A stretch of DNA of 64,000 bases from Rhyacophila brunnea (GCA_022495005.1 JAGYXB010001753.1:1116001-1180000), one strand, 5' to 3'. Positions 22,998 through 35,202 are shown, counted from the first letter of the stretch. The notes: generated by a model from the sequence alone, not told the origin. Numbers and translations: made by a program.

Positions 22998-23159
22998 TTA
23001 AGGTTATACTTCAGTTGAGGCATGGTCTAAAAAAATCGTGGCTAGGCGATGGGCGGATTGCGGGTCGCGGGTGCAAATGACGCATGCCGAACGAAATATA
23101 ATTTGTCATATACATCCAACATGCGTCCATTTAATGTTCTGTTTATTGTTCTATTAGTA

Positions 23160-24391
23160 TTCTCGGGTCAACATAACTCGACGGCCGCCCACGGTTCGTT
23201 TTGGCCAGACCTCAGTGCGTTTCTCCGAAAGGGTTACGTATCTGGGAGTAATTCTTGATGACAAGCTGTCTTTCGTTCACCACGCCAAGACGGCCGTCTC
23301 TAAGGCCAATTCGGCCTATCAGAGAATGGCCCGAATGGCGGGCAGCAATTGGGGACTTAAGCCTAGAGCCCTTAAGGTTGCATACGGCGCAATTTTCATG
23401 GGAATTGCCGGTTACGCCTCCAGCATTTGGCATTCCCGAGTAAACTCCTTAACTCTCGTGAGACGCGCACTATTAAGCGGGCAGCGACTTGCGCTGATCT
23501 CGCTTACCAAAGCCTACCGCACAACTTCTACTGACGCGCTTGCCGTACTCGCGGGGGTGCTACCCCTCGATCTGCACGTCCAAGTCAGAGGATCGATCAC
23601 CCTCCTCTTGAGGGGATCAGCACAATACTCGCCGGTGTCCATCTGACACCACCGCAGAGATCCGAGGACGTTCCTTACAGGAAGACTGTAAGTGACATTG
23701 TGTACAAGACCGCATTTGCGGCATGGCAGGCGAGGTGGACCGCCTCCCCCAAGGGGCGGCACACTTACCGTTTTTTTTCAGACGTATTCTGCAGGCACCA
23801 AACTAGAAGACTCCAACCTTCGCACTGGATTAGCCAGTTCCTCACCGGCCATGGCAACTTCGCCGCCAGACTCCACGAGTTTGGCTTGATAGTAGATGGG
23901 CCGGGTTGTACCTGCGGGCATGACCACCAAGATGTTGAACACATCCTCTGGGATTGCCCGCTTATGGAATTCGAACGAGCGGAGCTGTTTGCCAGGGTCC
24001 GTCCTCACACGGGCCCAATTGGTCATGGAGATCTGGTAGCAACCGAGGCCAACTTTGCGGCATTTGAGAAATTTGCAGCGTCGTATGGGGAGCGGGATAG
24101 TCCCGACTCTTCTGTAGACTCATCCATTTCAATTCGTGACACTCAGTATGCGGGTACACAAAGCGCTTAACGTCAGCGGACAGCAGAGCCAGTCCAAAAA
24201 CAAACATTTTCTTTCTTAACTTTCTTCTTTCAGCACTACGGTGCATGGTTGCAGCATCAGTCCCGTGCGGCTCCGTCTCAGGACGGAATGAGCACTTAAA
24301 ATCACTTCTTTCAGACACGTTTAAAGCGTCATAGAAAGCGGCCGTGCATATCCACGGTTGTGCATATATGACGGGTGGTGGTGGGCACTTC
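23160..24391 (+). mobile_element. R1-clade-like LINE, 5'-truncated, inserted in copy A
   Basis: It is bounded by an exact 13-base duplication TGTTCTATTAGTA (23147-23159, 24392-24404). It contains the C-terminal half of a LINE ORF and about 220 bases of 3' UTR. No poly(A) tail is visible. It is GC-rich compared with its surroundings. Confidence 0.85.
23200..24170 (+). pseudogene. LINE ORF2 C-terminal half (post-RT and zinc knuckle)
   Basis: The first frame (from about 23215) reads RVTYLGVILDDKLSFVHHAK (RT motif E and thumb region). It continues KPRALKVAYGAIFMGIAGYA and TKAYRTTSTDALAVLAGVLP, typical of R1-clade (R1/TRAS/SART) elements. It stops at 23646. A second frame from 23700 reads YKTAFAAWQARW, ISQFLTGHGNFAARLHEFGL and CTCGHDHQDVEHILWDCP, the CCHC zinc knuckle, and ends at 24170. 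A frame shift near 23640-23700 separates them. The endonuclease and catalytic RT motifs are missing. Confidence 0.85.
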
Positions 24392-24624
24392 TGTTCTATT
24401 AGTAACAATAATAATGTATTCATTGACATTTTTTCTTTTTCAAGTAAATGGGTAACGATTTTAGTAATCTTTACATGATTTAAGAATTAATACCTCCGTG
24501 GCCATCACGAAACAAATTTACGTATTCACACCTCGACGTTCACTCTCCGAATGCCAGCGAGTCCAAAATTTCGTCGCGCGTATAGTTGAAAATTATTTGC
24601 CGTTTCACTGATGTATCGTCTTAA

Positions 24625-25499
24625 GAACGCGTATTCTTGGTTCGACTTCCGGATGTCAGAACTGAATTCAAAAACACTACCTATTCAAATTTCAAATGTC
24701 AAATTTTATGAATCCGGAGTAAGCGTCAACCAAATGCGTCGCCAATTGGTTTTATTGCCGATAGTTCGCGGGGAGCGTCCAGATGGATGGCGTCACTAAA
24801 GAGGGTGTGTGTTACTACCTATTTTTTTACGTCTTTCCCCTGTTTTCCGATGGGTTTTATTTCGACATGAATTTGATCTCAAATACTATACGGCCATCTT
24901 TTTCTGAACTGTGACACTGCGAACTAATACGTACAATTTTCCGACCACGAGGTAGGTAGGTACCAGCCTCGTGTTATATTTCATTACAATTTTGTTATAT
25001 CTGACCAAGTAATCTGTCACACAGAAGCAATGGCGCGTGAACTCAGATCACCTAGCCAAAATGGCGTAATTGTCGTCGGCGCTTTTTAAATATAGCCAGC
25101 CCAAGGTATTTATACCAACTGCCTACACGCAGGGGCATCGTCATCGCCGCGTTGACAATATAAATTAGGATTCTTGCCGGTCTGCCTGACAGAATTGACA
25201 GATGTCGGCGGTTTGTGATAATATGTAATTAAGTAATAATTATTATCGCCCGCCGTGGCTGGTTTTGTAGTGCACCAAAATCATCATGCCGATCCATCTT
25301 GTTGTAGATCCAAAACGCGACGATAACTTTACTAGAGTCTGTATTCTATAGACTGTCGTACACGTCACATGGAAAGCATTGTGCAATCGCGTTCAACTGT
25401 TCAAGTTTTCAATAGGTGAGAACGAGAGGGTTGGGAAGCGGGGTGGGGGGGGGGACCGGCACGCCAGCTTATAGAAGACAGACTCTACTGCGATCAACT
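24625..25499. other. unassigned stretch
   Basis: No gene is recognised. There is a G-run at 25444-25454. Confidence 0.3.
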
Positions 25500-25545
25500 A
25501 TCTCGATTCGGATATATATTCCACTTGCATGAGGTGAGTTTGGGT
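25500..25545 (+). pseudogene. scrap of LINE ORF C-terminus
   Basis: The frame reading IFHLHEVSLG matches the IFHLREVNLG end seen at 63000-63160 and the related segment at 41790-41950. Confidence 0.45.
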
Positions 25546-26601
25546 CAGGCTGGCGGGCGAACCTTTTTATGTCCGCGTGCCAAATTTTACCAAATATTAT
25601 TTTTCAACCGAGCAGTTTTTCATGAGGAAAAACTCAAAAACTCACTTTTTTTCAATTATGCCAAACATTTCGGTTTACCAGTTTTGAAATTGTTTGCCAG
25701 AATTACTCCACTAGTTTCACCAAGTTTTTATTTCTTATTTGGTGCAGTCATTTTTTGTGGATAGAAATGAAATTGTTTGTTGACTCATTACGTCCGTCCA
25801 ACGCAACTTGCTTTGCCTATTAGATAGATGGACATTATATTATATAATTAGCATGTTATTTAAATGTGGTAATTAATTAGTAATTAACAGGTCAGCAGTG
25901 AATGTATTAGGCTTCGTAGTTAGGTTCTTATCGCACAAATTGACACGAGAATTGCTCCGATCAGATCAGGCATGCTCTCGCTACAATGTTCTCAAGCATT
26001 GTAAATCGATCAAAATCAGAGGTTCGTGGCACGGCTTCCCCGCCGCCTGATGAGGTTAGTGCGATAATATTATATGTGATGCATAAAGCATAAGGACCGA
26101 CCACAGAACAGATAATAAATAGAATACCGATAGGCAATATTCAATACGCCGCATGGTGAAGCAGGATTTTGAATGTGTGAGTGTCCTACGAAAATGAAGC
26201 ACGCATTATGCATGTGCAATAGTGTGTGTAATACACCAACATTAAATGAGCGTAAATGCATAAACCGAGAGCAGTTTTTAGTATTCGACGTAAAACGTAT
26301 TCTTAACACGTGTGTAAGTTTAACCCGGTTCTTCCTTACTCGAGTCGGTTACCTGCTGTCGCCTTACCCGTTGTGTATTTCAGTTCCCATTATTTCTGAG
26401 TTCCCTGGGACCGACCTATCCAATTATAATATATTTACATTAAACGTTAAACGTAATGCTTATTCTTAAAGAGTATTTACCTGCTATTTTTTATACACTG
26501 CAATCTGTCATTTATTGTTATTATAGTATTTTTTGTTTTCAAAATAAAACATTCGCGTGCCACGCAAAATCATCTCCATAGCCACAGTTTCGCCACCACT
26601 G
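25546..26601. mobile_element. hAT element, CAG.TGGCGAACC family, split by a smaller hAT
   Basis: The left end CAGGCTGGCGGGCGAACC and the right end (minus strand CAGTGGTGGCGAAACTGTGG) match the ends of 34261-35194 in reverse orientation. Inner blocks such as the GCGCGTGCCA neighbourhood and the GATCGATTTA-type segment are shared. The flanking duplication is degraded (GTTTGGGT versus GTTTAATT). Confidence 0.75.
26102..26407. mobile_element. small hAT-type MITE nested in the element above
   Basis: The ends are CACAGAACAG and GTTCCCTG, with an exact 8-base duplication GGACCGAC (26094-26101, 26408-26415). Removing it restores the host hAT sequence, as seen by comparison with 34560-34640. Other copies are 27195-27725, 31260-31550 and 63640-64000. 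Confidence 0.85.
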
Positions 26602-26979
26602 GTTTAATTTAACGTTTTTATTATATGAATTCTTAAAATAGGGTCCAATTACTAAGCTTATTCGGTGTTGGTATATAGTTTTCTGCGTTTTATATTTTAC
26701 TCTTTTGAAAAACTCCAAATCTAAAATGTTGTTAATATTGTTAATGTTGTCATGTTGTGTACGTTTTGAATATGTAATTTTTAATGTTCCCTATAATAGG
26801 CGTACACAGAAAGTATAATTAAATCAGTAAATACTATCAGTAAATCGTATACAATGGAGAGAGATATTCAAAATTAATAAAAGAAAAAACAAATATCTAC
26901 TTAGTTTACTTATAAAAGAGAATGAAAAATATAATATAGGCACAATATATTATATGAATCCAGAAAATACAAAAAATAC
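26602..26979. other. unassigned AT-rich stretch
   Basis: No feature is recognised. Confidence 0.3.
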
Positions 26980-27145
26980 GAGTAGCGCAACGTGGCATGG
27001 AAAGGTGCATGGTGGGCATAACGCGTAAAGATCACAAAATAAACCAATGCAATGGATAAGGAAGCAGGCAAGAGTGTGCGATGTCATAGAGTTCGCTTGG
27101 CGGGTGAAAAATGGCAAAGCGGATGATGATGATGATAATTATATA
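26980..27145 (+). pseudogene. LINE reverse transcriptase C-terminal scrap with GAT tail
   Basis: It reads HGKVHGGHNA-type sequence in frame with RKQARVCDVIEFAWRVKNGK, followed by a GATGATGATGATGATAAT tail. This is the usual 3' end of insect LINEs ending in GAT/ATG repeats. It is related to the minus-strand segment inside the 755-bp duplication at 54.6 kb. Confidence 0.65.
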
Positions 27146-27194
27146 CTTATGAAGGCAGGCCATATAAGAAAAAAATACAATACATACAGTTATC

Positions 27195-27725
27195 CACAAG
27201 TCAGAAATAATGGGAACTGAATTTCCTAACGTGTAAGGAGTAGCAGGCAACCGAACTCGAGTGCGGAAGAATACGGGATAAACTTAAGAACGTGTCAAGA
27301 ATACGCCATACGTGGAATACTGACAACTGCACCGCGATTTCCTAACTATCGACACGTATGGCACCAGACGACATGACGTAATTGTGACGTCACGCTCGAG
27401 GCATGCCGCCCGCGCACAGTGTTCACCGTAGAAAATATGATGAAACACCTATGTGTGTATGGTGACAATGAATAGCGCCGCTGTATGAGTAGCGTTATAT
27501 TCTCGAGTGCTATTATCACTCCGGTAGTACGTCATAATGATGTCATATGACGTCATGTCGACCGGGCAGCTGGCACTCGCAAGTTCTAACATAGGGCCCC
27601 TGGCCTCGGTTTATGCAATGCGTGGTTAATTTTCGTGGGACACGCATACATTCAAAACCCTGCGTCAAAATGCAGTGTATTGAATATAGCCTATCGGAAT
27701 TATATTTATTAATCTGTTCTGTGCT
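27195..27725 (-). mobile_element. copy of the small hAT MITE (family of 26102), interrupted
   Basis: 27195-27330 and 27604-27725 match the two halves of the family. In the intact copies (e.g. 31370-31400) ACAACTGC runs directly into TCGGTTTATGCA. Here about 275 bases lie between them, containing CATGACGTAATTGTGACGTC and ATGATGTCATATGACGTCAT, partly inverted, so a second insertion is likely. Confidence 0.6.
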
Positions 27726-27740
27726 TGTCCAGTTATAATG

Positions 27741-28711
27741 AGTACATGTCATGTTGTAACGTCTTTAATTTGTCATTTTTAAGATATATATACTTAATAC
27801 ATATATAAAAGTAAAAATATGTTAGTTTGATTACCTTTTCCAACCTGACTCCATAAAAATACAAAGTGTGTTTATTCAGATTATTTTTCCTGCCATTTTC
27901 AATTCTGAATTTTCACGACAAATAAAGTTTGCATATTATTTTGGATCCAATTTGTTTGTTTGACTTGTCTGTGTTTGAATTATTTTCATTTTGACATGTG
28001 TGCGTAGATACAGATATTTTAATATTGAATAATGTAATTGTGTTTAAGTAAAATACATGTACATAATAATATATCGATCAATGAAGCAACATCTTCAGCT
28101 CGTTGACTATTTAATAAGGGGTTCACATGTTTTATATTTTTAACATACATTATGTTACTGCCTTTACTGGCTAGTTTTTGGTTAAAATGGTTTGGCGCAG
28201 CCTTTATTAATCAATTGATTAATAATAACTATACGTAATATTCTTCCATAACAACTTAAATACGTGTTATGGGTGCAAGAAAATATAGGTAGACAGACAA
28301 TTATTAGTAATTATCTGTAATAGGTACTTGCTCTTTTATAAGCTTCACTTTCTGGTATTAAAGTTCCATGAATATAAGTAGGTTTTCTTCAACACATTTG
28401 CTGCATTTGCATGCATTGCAGCTAATCGAGTACTCGAAGAAGCCATTGTTGTGGATGGATTACCTAACCAGCTGAATAAAGATGACATAACATTGCAGAT
28501 ATTCAAATAACAACAATAGAGACCGTCTTGCATAACTGCTGGGACTTTGGTGTATCTTCTCGATGGCGGTCTATGTTGCTTGTTTGTTTGGTCGCCTACG
28601 AGTCAAAACGATGCGTGGGTAAAGTCAACCGATATACAATCGACGCACCGCGTTCGGAAGTCTTTTTGACGTTGCATTATATTGGGGTGTGTTGTAGTTG
28701 TGTCAACCAAC
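27741..28711. other. unassigned AT-rich stretch
   Basis: No gene or complete element is recognised. Confidence 0.35.
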
Positions 28712-29271
28712 CAGTGGCGAAGGGTGGAGGTAGGCTGTTAAGATCAGCCATAAATAGTGGACACTAAACTGAAAAAAAAACTACAATTTACATACGGTGT
28801 TCGTTAATTTTTAGAATTCAATTAAACCTTGCGAAACCAAGCCATAATAAATAATAGTCAAAAAAAATACTCGCTATCTATAAAATATCTAAAATTATGC
28901 AATTAAATCATACATAACTTGGGACATTTTATAGATAGAATAATATTTTGTATCTATTATAGTTTCGTTAGGCAGGGCTTAATGAATTTAAAAAAAAAAT
29001 GAGCCATCAAATAAGTATAAATGAAAAAGTGTGTACAATTTGTCGTATCGTCCAAGACATACCAAAACTATTATGGTTTCGTTTACACATGGTTTGATTG
29101 ATTTTAAAAAACTAACCAACACCATCTGTAAATTGTAGTCTTAGTTCAATGAAAACAAATATCTATGACTGTAATATTACTGTATAATGTATAATATATT
29201 ATGACTGTATAAAGTTTAATGTGCACTATTTATGGCGGATCTTAATAGCCTACCTCCACCCTTCGCCACTG
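28712..29271. mobile_element. hAT-type MITE, CAGTGGCGAAGG family
   Basis: It starts CAGTGGCGAAGGGTGGAGGT and ends ACCTCCACCCTTCGCCACTG, perfectly inverted for 20 bases. GTGTCAAC occurs directly after the right end (29272-29279) and again at 28700-28707, four bases before the left end. The target duplication may therefore be offset or the CAAC unit duplicated. The interior contains two related sub-blocks. Confidence 0.85.
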
Positions 29272-29601
29272 GTGTCAACTACCCCGCTAATATATTATGT
29301 TCGGACAGGTTGCGTTCAATTGTGTAGATATGATATTTAACGGGTCTTTATGAAAGAAACACGCGTGGCCATTTTTGATGGTTTATATTTTGTATAATGC
29401 ACAATTCCGTTACACTTCTAGTGAATATTTACACGGAAGGATATACAAGAGTATATTAGTCTATGATGTACATGTTTATAATGATACGATCTTTTTAATT
29501 TTACATTTAAGAACGTACGTGTGTTTCGTAAGTATCTATCTATTGAAGTCCTGACATTACTGACGTTTCCGTCTGCTTTTGTCTATGCCTATTTTTATTT
29601 T

Positions 29602-30098
29602 TACCACGTTTTTCTTAGCCCGTATTCTTGTTTGTCCGGTGGTTGTTTATCCAGTACAAATCTTGCAATCGATTTTTAACTAACTTTCCGACTAGCTAGA
29701 CATTTGAAACTTTTAGAATATATCAGAACACGATGCCAATGCATTCTCTTAATACTTTTAGCCATCTTTAAGTAGAATTGAATTCATTTTCAGTTAATTC
29801 TGTTTTGTATGAAAAGTTATTTTGGAAGAAATCCGTAATCCAATCCACTATTATTGGTTGCCAAAGGGGTGGTCCTAGCAACTAAATTATTAATATATAC
29901 TTACGTGCGTTACTATGGAAATCAAAATGACATTTCAGTATTCTATATGTGTTTGTTTGTTGCAAAATAGCAAAACAATGATTTGTTGACAATTGCCTTA
30001 TTTGTCCTAAATTATTAATACATAGAATTGTCAAGTTTATATGATTCAACAGAATATTTAAAAACGTGGTATATAAAAAGTTCTTTTTATCTTGTAAG
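29602..30098. repeat. interspersed repeat, copy 2 of 2
   Basis: It is near-identical to 15652-16123, with a few indels, including about 25 extra bases near 29775-29805 (AATTGAATTCATTTTCAGTT). TACCACGTTTTT at the left is inverted at AAAAACGTGGTA (30060-30071). Confidence 0.75.
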
Positions 30099-30883
30099 TA
30101 ATTATTTATATTTATGTCAGTTGTAGAGCTGGGTAAAACCTCGCTGTTTAATATTTAATATGCTACCATAGGTAGGCAATAGTTATGCAGCTAACAATTT
30201 TGCATACAATTTGAGACTGAAAATGAAAGGGGGTGGCATTGTTAATCTGCGGAATTCTGCTTAGAAACGTCGCTGATTGCACCCTTTTCTCCGATTGGTC
30301 TACTTTTCGAAACCTCTGGTGCTTGTAATCCAAGAGCCAAAATAAACAAAATCGTTAACCCAAAATATACACGAAATTATAATATATCTAATATAAATGG
30401 TAGTCTGAATTGTGACCGCAAGTTGTAGTTTTGAACGCCTTTCGATCGAGCGCATGCACATGTAAGCAACTATACCGTTTTGCCTCATCTGACCTCATGC
30501 GTTGAGAGAATGGCAATTTAAAAGTTGCTGAGTACCTATGTATTTAGTTATATAATGTTTACTATTGTAAATAAGATAATATACTAGTAAAGTCTTTAAT
30601 AATTGTTTATTATATACTGCCGCAGGTGAGTTCTAGCCGCAAAGGTTAGTGTTGTGCGTGGCATATTGGTAGTCTGAGTTTATATCCCAGTTAAGCTAAA
30701 TTCATGTTATTTTATATATTTTTTTGCTGTACTGTATCCTGGTAATCATTGCGTGTAACGTCTTTATTTCCTTTTCCTATTCTCACTTCTTAAGTTCAGA
30801 TCGAGCTATTGGAAAGCAACCAGTCGTCTAAAAAATGTTCAACGATATTGAGTATACACCTATTAAATAAGATGTTGTTACTA
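30099..30883. other. unassigned stretch
   Basis: No gene is recognised. Confidence 0.3.
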
Positions 30884-31251
30884 AGGCCTTCAGATGTTCC
30901 AGGTATCGTTGACCTCATTGAGCCGTCCACATGCACTCGCAGCGTGACAAACGCGTATGTTGCGCCTCGACGTTTTGTATGCCCATTCAAAACTGAATTA
31001 CCTCACCTAGCTTGTAAACTGCCAAGAATATATCTTGCCAGTATATCGTGACATACTAAATCTCAAAGGACCCGTGTGTCACGATTGAGTTGTCAGTCAT
31101 TCTTCTCGCACTCGCGTTATGCCCATTCATAAATGGATCATGTCACTTAGTTTTATACACTGCCAAATAAATCGCGCTATGTGGACGCAGCACATATTTG
31201 ATACTAGCGCGTAATGCGCGGTGAGACACGCGTCATCTGGACAACGCCTGA
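30884..31251. mobile_element. MITE of the CTTGTCCAGA family
   Basis: The left part has GACCTCATTGAGCCGTCCAC. The right end reads GTGAGACACGCGTCATCTGG then ACAACGCC, the reverse complement of the left end of the copy at 50679 (CTTGTCCAGACGACGAGTGT). The left terminus is diverged. The small hAT at 31260 inserted just beyond its right end. Confidence 0.55.
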
Positions 31252-31259
31252 CCCTGACC

Positions 31260-31550
31260 CAGGGAACTAATAAATAATGGGAACTGAAATACCTAAAGGG
31301 TAACGAGTAGCAGGTAACTGATCTCGAGTAATGAATAATTCGGGATAAACTTAAACACGTGTCAAGAATACTGACAACTGCTCTCGGTTTATGCATTGAC
31401 GCTCATTTATTATTGGCGTATTACACACACTATTGCACGTGCATAATGCGTGTTTCATTTTTGTAGGACACTCACACATTCAAAACCCTGTATCAAAATG
31501 TAGTGTATTGAAAATTGCCTAACGGAATTCTATTTATTATCTGTTCTGTG
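31260..31550 (-). mobile_element. small hAT-type MITE (family of 26102)
   Basis: It begins CAGGGAACTAATAAATAATG and ends CTGTTCTGTG, reverse orientation to 26102-26407. The flanks are CCCTGACC (31252-31259) and GCCTGACC (31551-31558), seven of eight bases equal. Confidence 0.8.
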
Positions 31551-31558
31551 GCCTGACC

Positions 31559-34137
31559 CTAAAGGCCTAAAACAATGTCATAGTGAAATTATTATAATTT
31601 TATGTGAAACATATTATAACTTTGAAGGATTCAAAACGAGAAATGTTCTGTGTACTATATTTTTTCTCAAAATACTATTTTAGTCTAGGTTTAGTTTAGG
31701 TCTACAAGTGTAGACGGTTGACACGCTTTCAACATAAAGCATGCGCAAAACTACTCATGTTAGAACCAGAATTAAAAAGTTGAAGAAGTGATCAAAATGT
31801 AGACATAGCTACTGGGAAGTACTGAGCTAACACACCACGTGTGAATATGTAGGTACATATTACAATTTATTATTGTTGTTGAAATGTTCAACGATATTTT
31901 TGATTCGGCGAACACGTGCTTTACAGATTGGTGTAACAATTTTCGATAGCTTCCGCTAATTTATTCAGGTCATACTAAATTCATTTTCAGTGGCAATGGC
32001 AATGTGAGGTAATTTTATCTATTTTTTCAGAGCATACTAATTTCGCGCGAATCTTGACCTTCCCGATTAGAATATTATTCTGGTTTCCTGTTTACTCGCT
32101 GTTGTGTGATATAATATTACACAAATAATACAAAAAGTATTTAAAAAAATAATTTGTGCAAGAGACGTGATTGCATAAGCGTCGCCGCTCTGAGATATCG
32201 ACGATTTTTGTTAAAACTACTTATTCATTTTGTTATCGTTCTTATTTAACACCTATTCGGATGTTCAATATGGATCGCGATCGAGTCAGTTGACTCCATG
32301 ATCGCAATCCAGATTGAACGTGTAATGAGCGGATTGATGGATTGATGAACTGAATCATCTTAATTGTCGCCAAACCGACACAGTATTTTTTTTATCATGG
32401 ACACATGCTTTTGTCTTCCCTCCCGGGCGGATTTGTTACGAAAAAATCGCACAGGCACAGCGGTAACGAAAACGAAAATAAAGTCACGAAAGTAGCGCAG
32501 TAGAGTTCAGTTGGTCGCGAACGGCGCGGCAATGACGTGTGATCCGGCCCCCGCAACCTCAATTCCTTCGACAAAATTTATTCAAAAAATTACATAAATT
32601 ATTTCAGCTATCATAAACCCATATCCATTACTTACAACGATTATGCGGAGCAAAAATAAAATAAAACCATTTTACGTTTTTTTTTCGAATTTGGACAACC
32701 AGCATTCAGAGAATCAGTAGGCAAAGCATGTTCCATGTTTAATAATTTTAGCCGTTAGGGTTTAAGTAACCATCATCTGAGGGGCCAGTATTTATTTATT
32801 TAAAAAAGACACATTGAGCACATAACAAATTATTAGGTAATTCAAGACGTTCACAACATTACATCTAGAATAAAAAGTACAGTTAAATCAACTTAGTGGA
32901 AAAAAAACAAAGCAAAAAATAATTTTATATAAAAGAAATAAAATAAAAAAACAACAATTATTCAAAAAAAAAAAAAAACAATACAAATTAAACAATAAAA
33001 TAGAATTTTAAAATCAAAATACATAATGCATCCGCACAGACCTCGCTATTGGTTCCTGGTGAGGCTGATATGAAGAAACAGCTTTTACCCAAAATAGGTC
33101 ATCATTGACATCACGCATGTAGTTGACGGGTGCAAAAAAAAAACAAATTTTCCAGAATATCGGGATTGGAAACTATACCGCGCGAGAGCAGGGAAAATGC
33201 TTTAAGAGCAGAAGTGATCTACGAGCTTCAAGAGAATGAAAGGCGAGCGTGCCTTGAAGAATGTTTGTCGGAAAATACTCGTTTGAGAAACTGTCAAAAG
33301 GAAAATAATTATATATATTCTAGTGTCATCCATAAATAATGACACGTTTTTGAAAAAAAAATTCAAGCCCTGAGTGTCATATTTCGTCGCAAAATATTTA
33401 CCCTCCTGTCAACATTACGTTGAAAATGATCGATTAATCTCATTATGACATAATGGCACATCGGAATATTGATTTGATTCCTATAAAAAGTGTTTTTATT
33501 AAAGTTTTCTGTCGTCCCCTATTCTCTTCGTCACGAATAATTGTCACATTATATCAGAACGCTTCCCCGCCATTAGGACGGCGTGACGACATATAAGGAC
33601 AACCCCTAAGTAAAACAACAGTTTAAACTCACGCTAGCAAGCACTAGGTACCTACATTATATTTTATGAACTTTTTGGTTTGTGAACTTTTCTATCTTAC
33701 AACACTTGATGGCGATTCCTCAGCGTTTTTTTTTTCGTAGTTGAATTTATAGGTCAAATCAAAATTAATATGCTCTATTTATATTGACTCCTTTTGATAT
33801 TATGTTGTTATTAAATATTCCAAAGAAAGATGGTTTTGCGTATTTAACCTATTTGGCTGCTTATCTAAGTACGTTGTTAGTCCTTTCTCATGGAGTTATA
33901 TAATATATATTATTATATATTGTGTATATTATAAATTATAATAATTGGTTCTGGTATATATAAAACATGGTAATTCATAACACAATGCCATCCGTTCGTA
34001 ATAAATTCAATTTTCAGGGTTTATCTTGACAATGTCTGTATATTTAATTGTGTTTAGAATACTGTTCGAGCAAATCTATTTGTTTAGACTAGTTTAGAGT
34101 GTTTGCTGTTTTTGATAGATGCGGACAATAATAGTGT
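31559..34137. other. unassigned stretch, 2.6 kb
   Basis: 32400-32570 is GC-richer with CGCG motifs. 32930-33000 is A-rich. 33130-33339 is open for 69 codons with a Glu/Arg-rich, coiled-coil-like segment (AEVIYELQENERRACLEECL) of unknown origin. 33897-33950 is an AT microsatellite. I find no supported gene. Confidence 0.35.
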
Positions 34138-34260
34138 TTCATTATCATCAGCCGGGGTCGATCCACTGCTGTATATAGGCTCCCCCTAACTCCCTCCATT
34201 CTTCGCTGTGACGTATATCCACCGAACTTTATGAGGTCGTCTATCCAGCAGGTTATAGGG
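34138..34260 (-). pseudogene. LINE ORF C-terminal end (part 1), split by hAT
   Basis: The minus strand reads ITCWIDDLIKFGGYTSQRRM then EGVRGSLYTAVDRPRLM, running into GATGAT. This is the RWxDDI...W end of an insect LINE. It continues at 35203 after removal of the hAT element and one TTATAGGG copy, giving WYPKGTKRTQRRPITCWID in one frame. Confidence 0.75.
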
Positions 34261-35194
34261 CAGGGATGGCGAACATCTGGCACGCGAGACGTTTTTGCAT
34301 GGCACCTGACATGTAATAATTTCAAAAATATTTTTTTTTACAAAAAAGTTTTACAAATTTAATAAATACATAAGTAAGTATGTATAATATTAAAAAAATA
34401 ATGACAACATAGCCATGCGTATTATCGTCGGATTTTAATATTATTTAAAAATAATATTTATAACCAATTTTTACCAATCGATACGCAAACGGAAACGACG
34501 AAACTCATGCATAAATAAATGCCAGATCACATTGTATAAAAAATAGCAGGCAAATACTCGTTAAGAATAAGCATTACGTTTAATGTAAATATATATTTGC
34601 ATAGGTCGGTCATTAGGCTTTATGCATCACACATATTATCGCACTGACCTCATCAGGTGGCAGAGGAAGTCGCACACAAACCTCTGATTTTGATCGATTT
34701 ACGATGCTTAAGACCACTGTAGCGAGAGAATGCCTCATCTGATCGAAGCAATTCTGGTATCAATTTGTGCGTAGGTACAGCCCCAAGTTAAGTATTAAAC
34801 ATTAAAGTAACAAAAAAATTCATTGCTACCCACAAAAATGACTACCAAATAAGAAACAGAAACTTGGTGGAGCTAGTAGTAATAATCCTGGCAGACAGTG
34901 CGAATAGGAAACCGTTCAGTTATGGGAAATATATGAAAGAAAAGTGGAATGTTCCCACGATCTCTTTGAAAATTTTGAAAACAAGGAAAAAAATATTCAA
35001 AGAATAGAAGATATGACTTCGGCTAGAAAGAAGTTAAAAGAACTCAATTGTAATTTTTAAACATTTTTAATAGAATTCTTAAAAACAACTTTTCAATTTT
35101 TTTTCACCATAAAAAAACTGCTCGGCACGTCAGACAGTCGAAAAATTATATTTGGGAAGTTTTGGCACGCGTACGTAAAGGTTCGCCAACCCTG
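34261..35194. mobile_element. hAT element, CAG.TGGCGAACC family
   Basis: The left end CAGGGATGGCGAACATCTGG and the right end (minus strand CAGGGTTGGCGAACCTTTAC) are inverted repeats. The exact 8-base duplication TTATAGGG occurs at 34253-34260 and 35195-35202. Near 34900-35055 there are transposase-like scraps without an open frame. Confidence 0.93.
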
Positions 35195-35202
35195 TTATAG
35201 GG

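Larger units (their letters stand above)
23002..24620 (-). mobile_element. TTAA-flanked element, copy A (split by a LINE)
   Basis: The ends are GGTTATACTTCAG at the left and ATGTATCGTC at the right, flanked by TTAA (22998-23001, 24621-24624), the piggyBac-type target. Removing the LINE and one copy of its target duplication leaves about 374 bases, matching copies B (52268-52637) and C (38015-38383). The minus strand keeps an ATG frame MATEVLILKS near 24510-24480. Confidence 0.8.

Noticed and set aside
23962..24429. 155-codon minus-strand frame
   Set aside because: It runs antisense through the R1-like LINE and its flank; the LINE frames on the + strand carry recognisable motifs, so this is a shadow.
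30600..30720. Possible tRNA-like segment (gcaaaggttagtgttgtgcg...)
   Set aside because: Box B is degenerate and no cloverleaf can be drawn.
33130..33339. 69-codon Glu/Arg-rich frame as a possible coiled-coil gene
   Set aside because: No start context, splice sites or known domain; too short to support.
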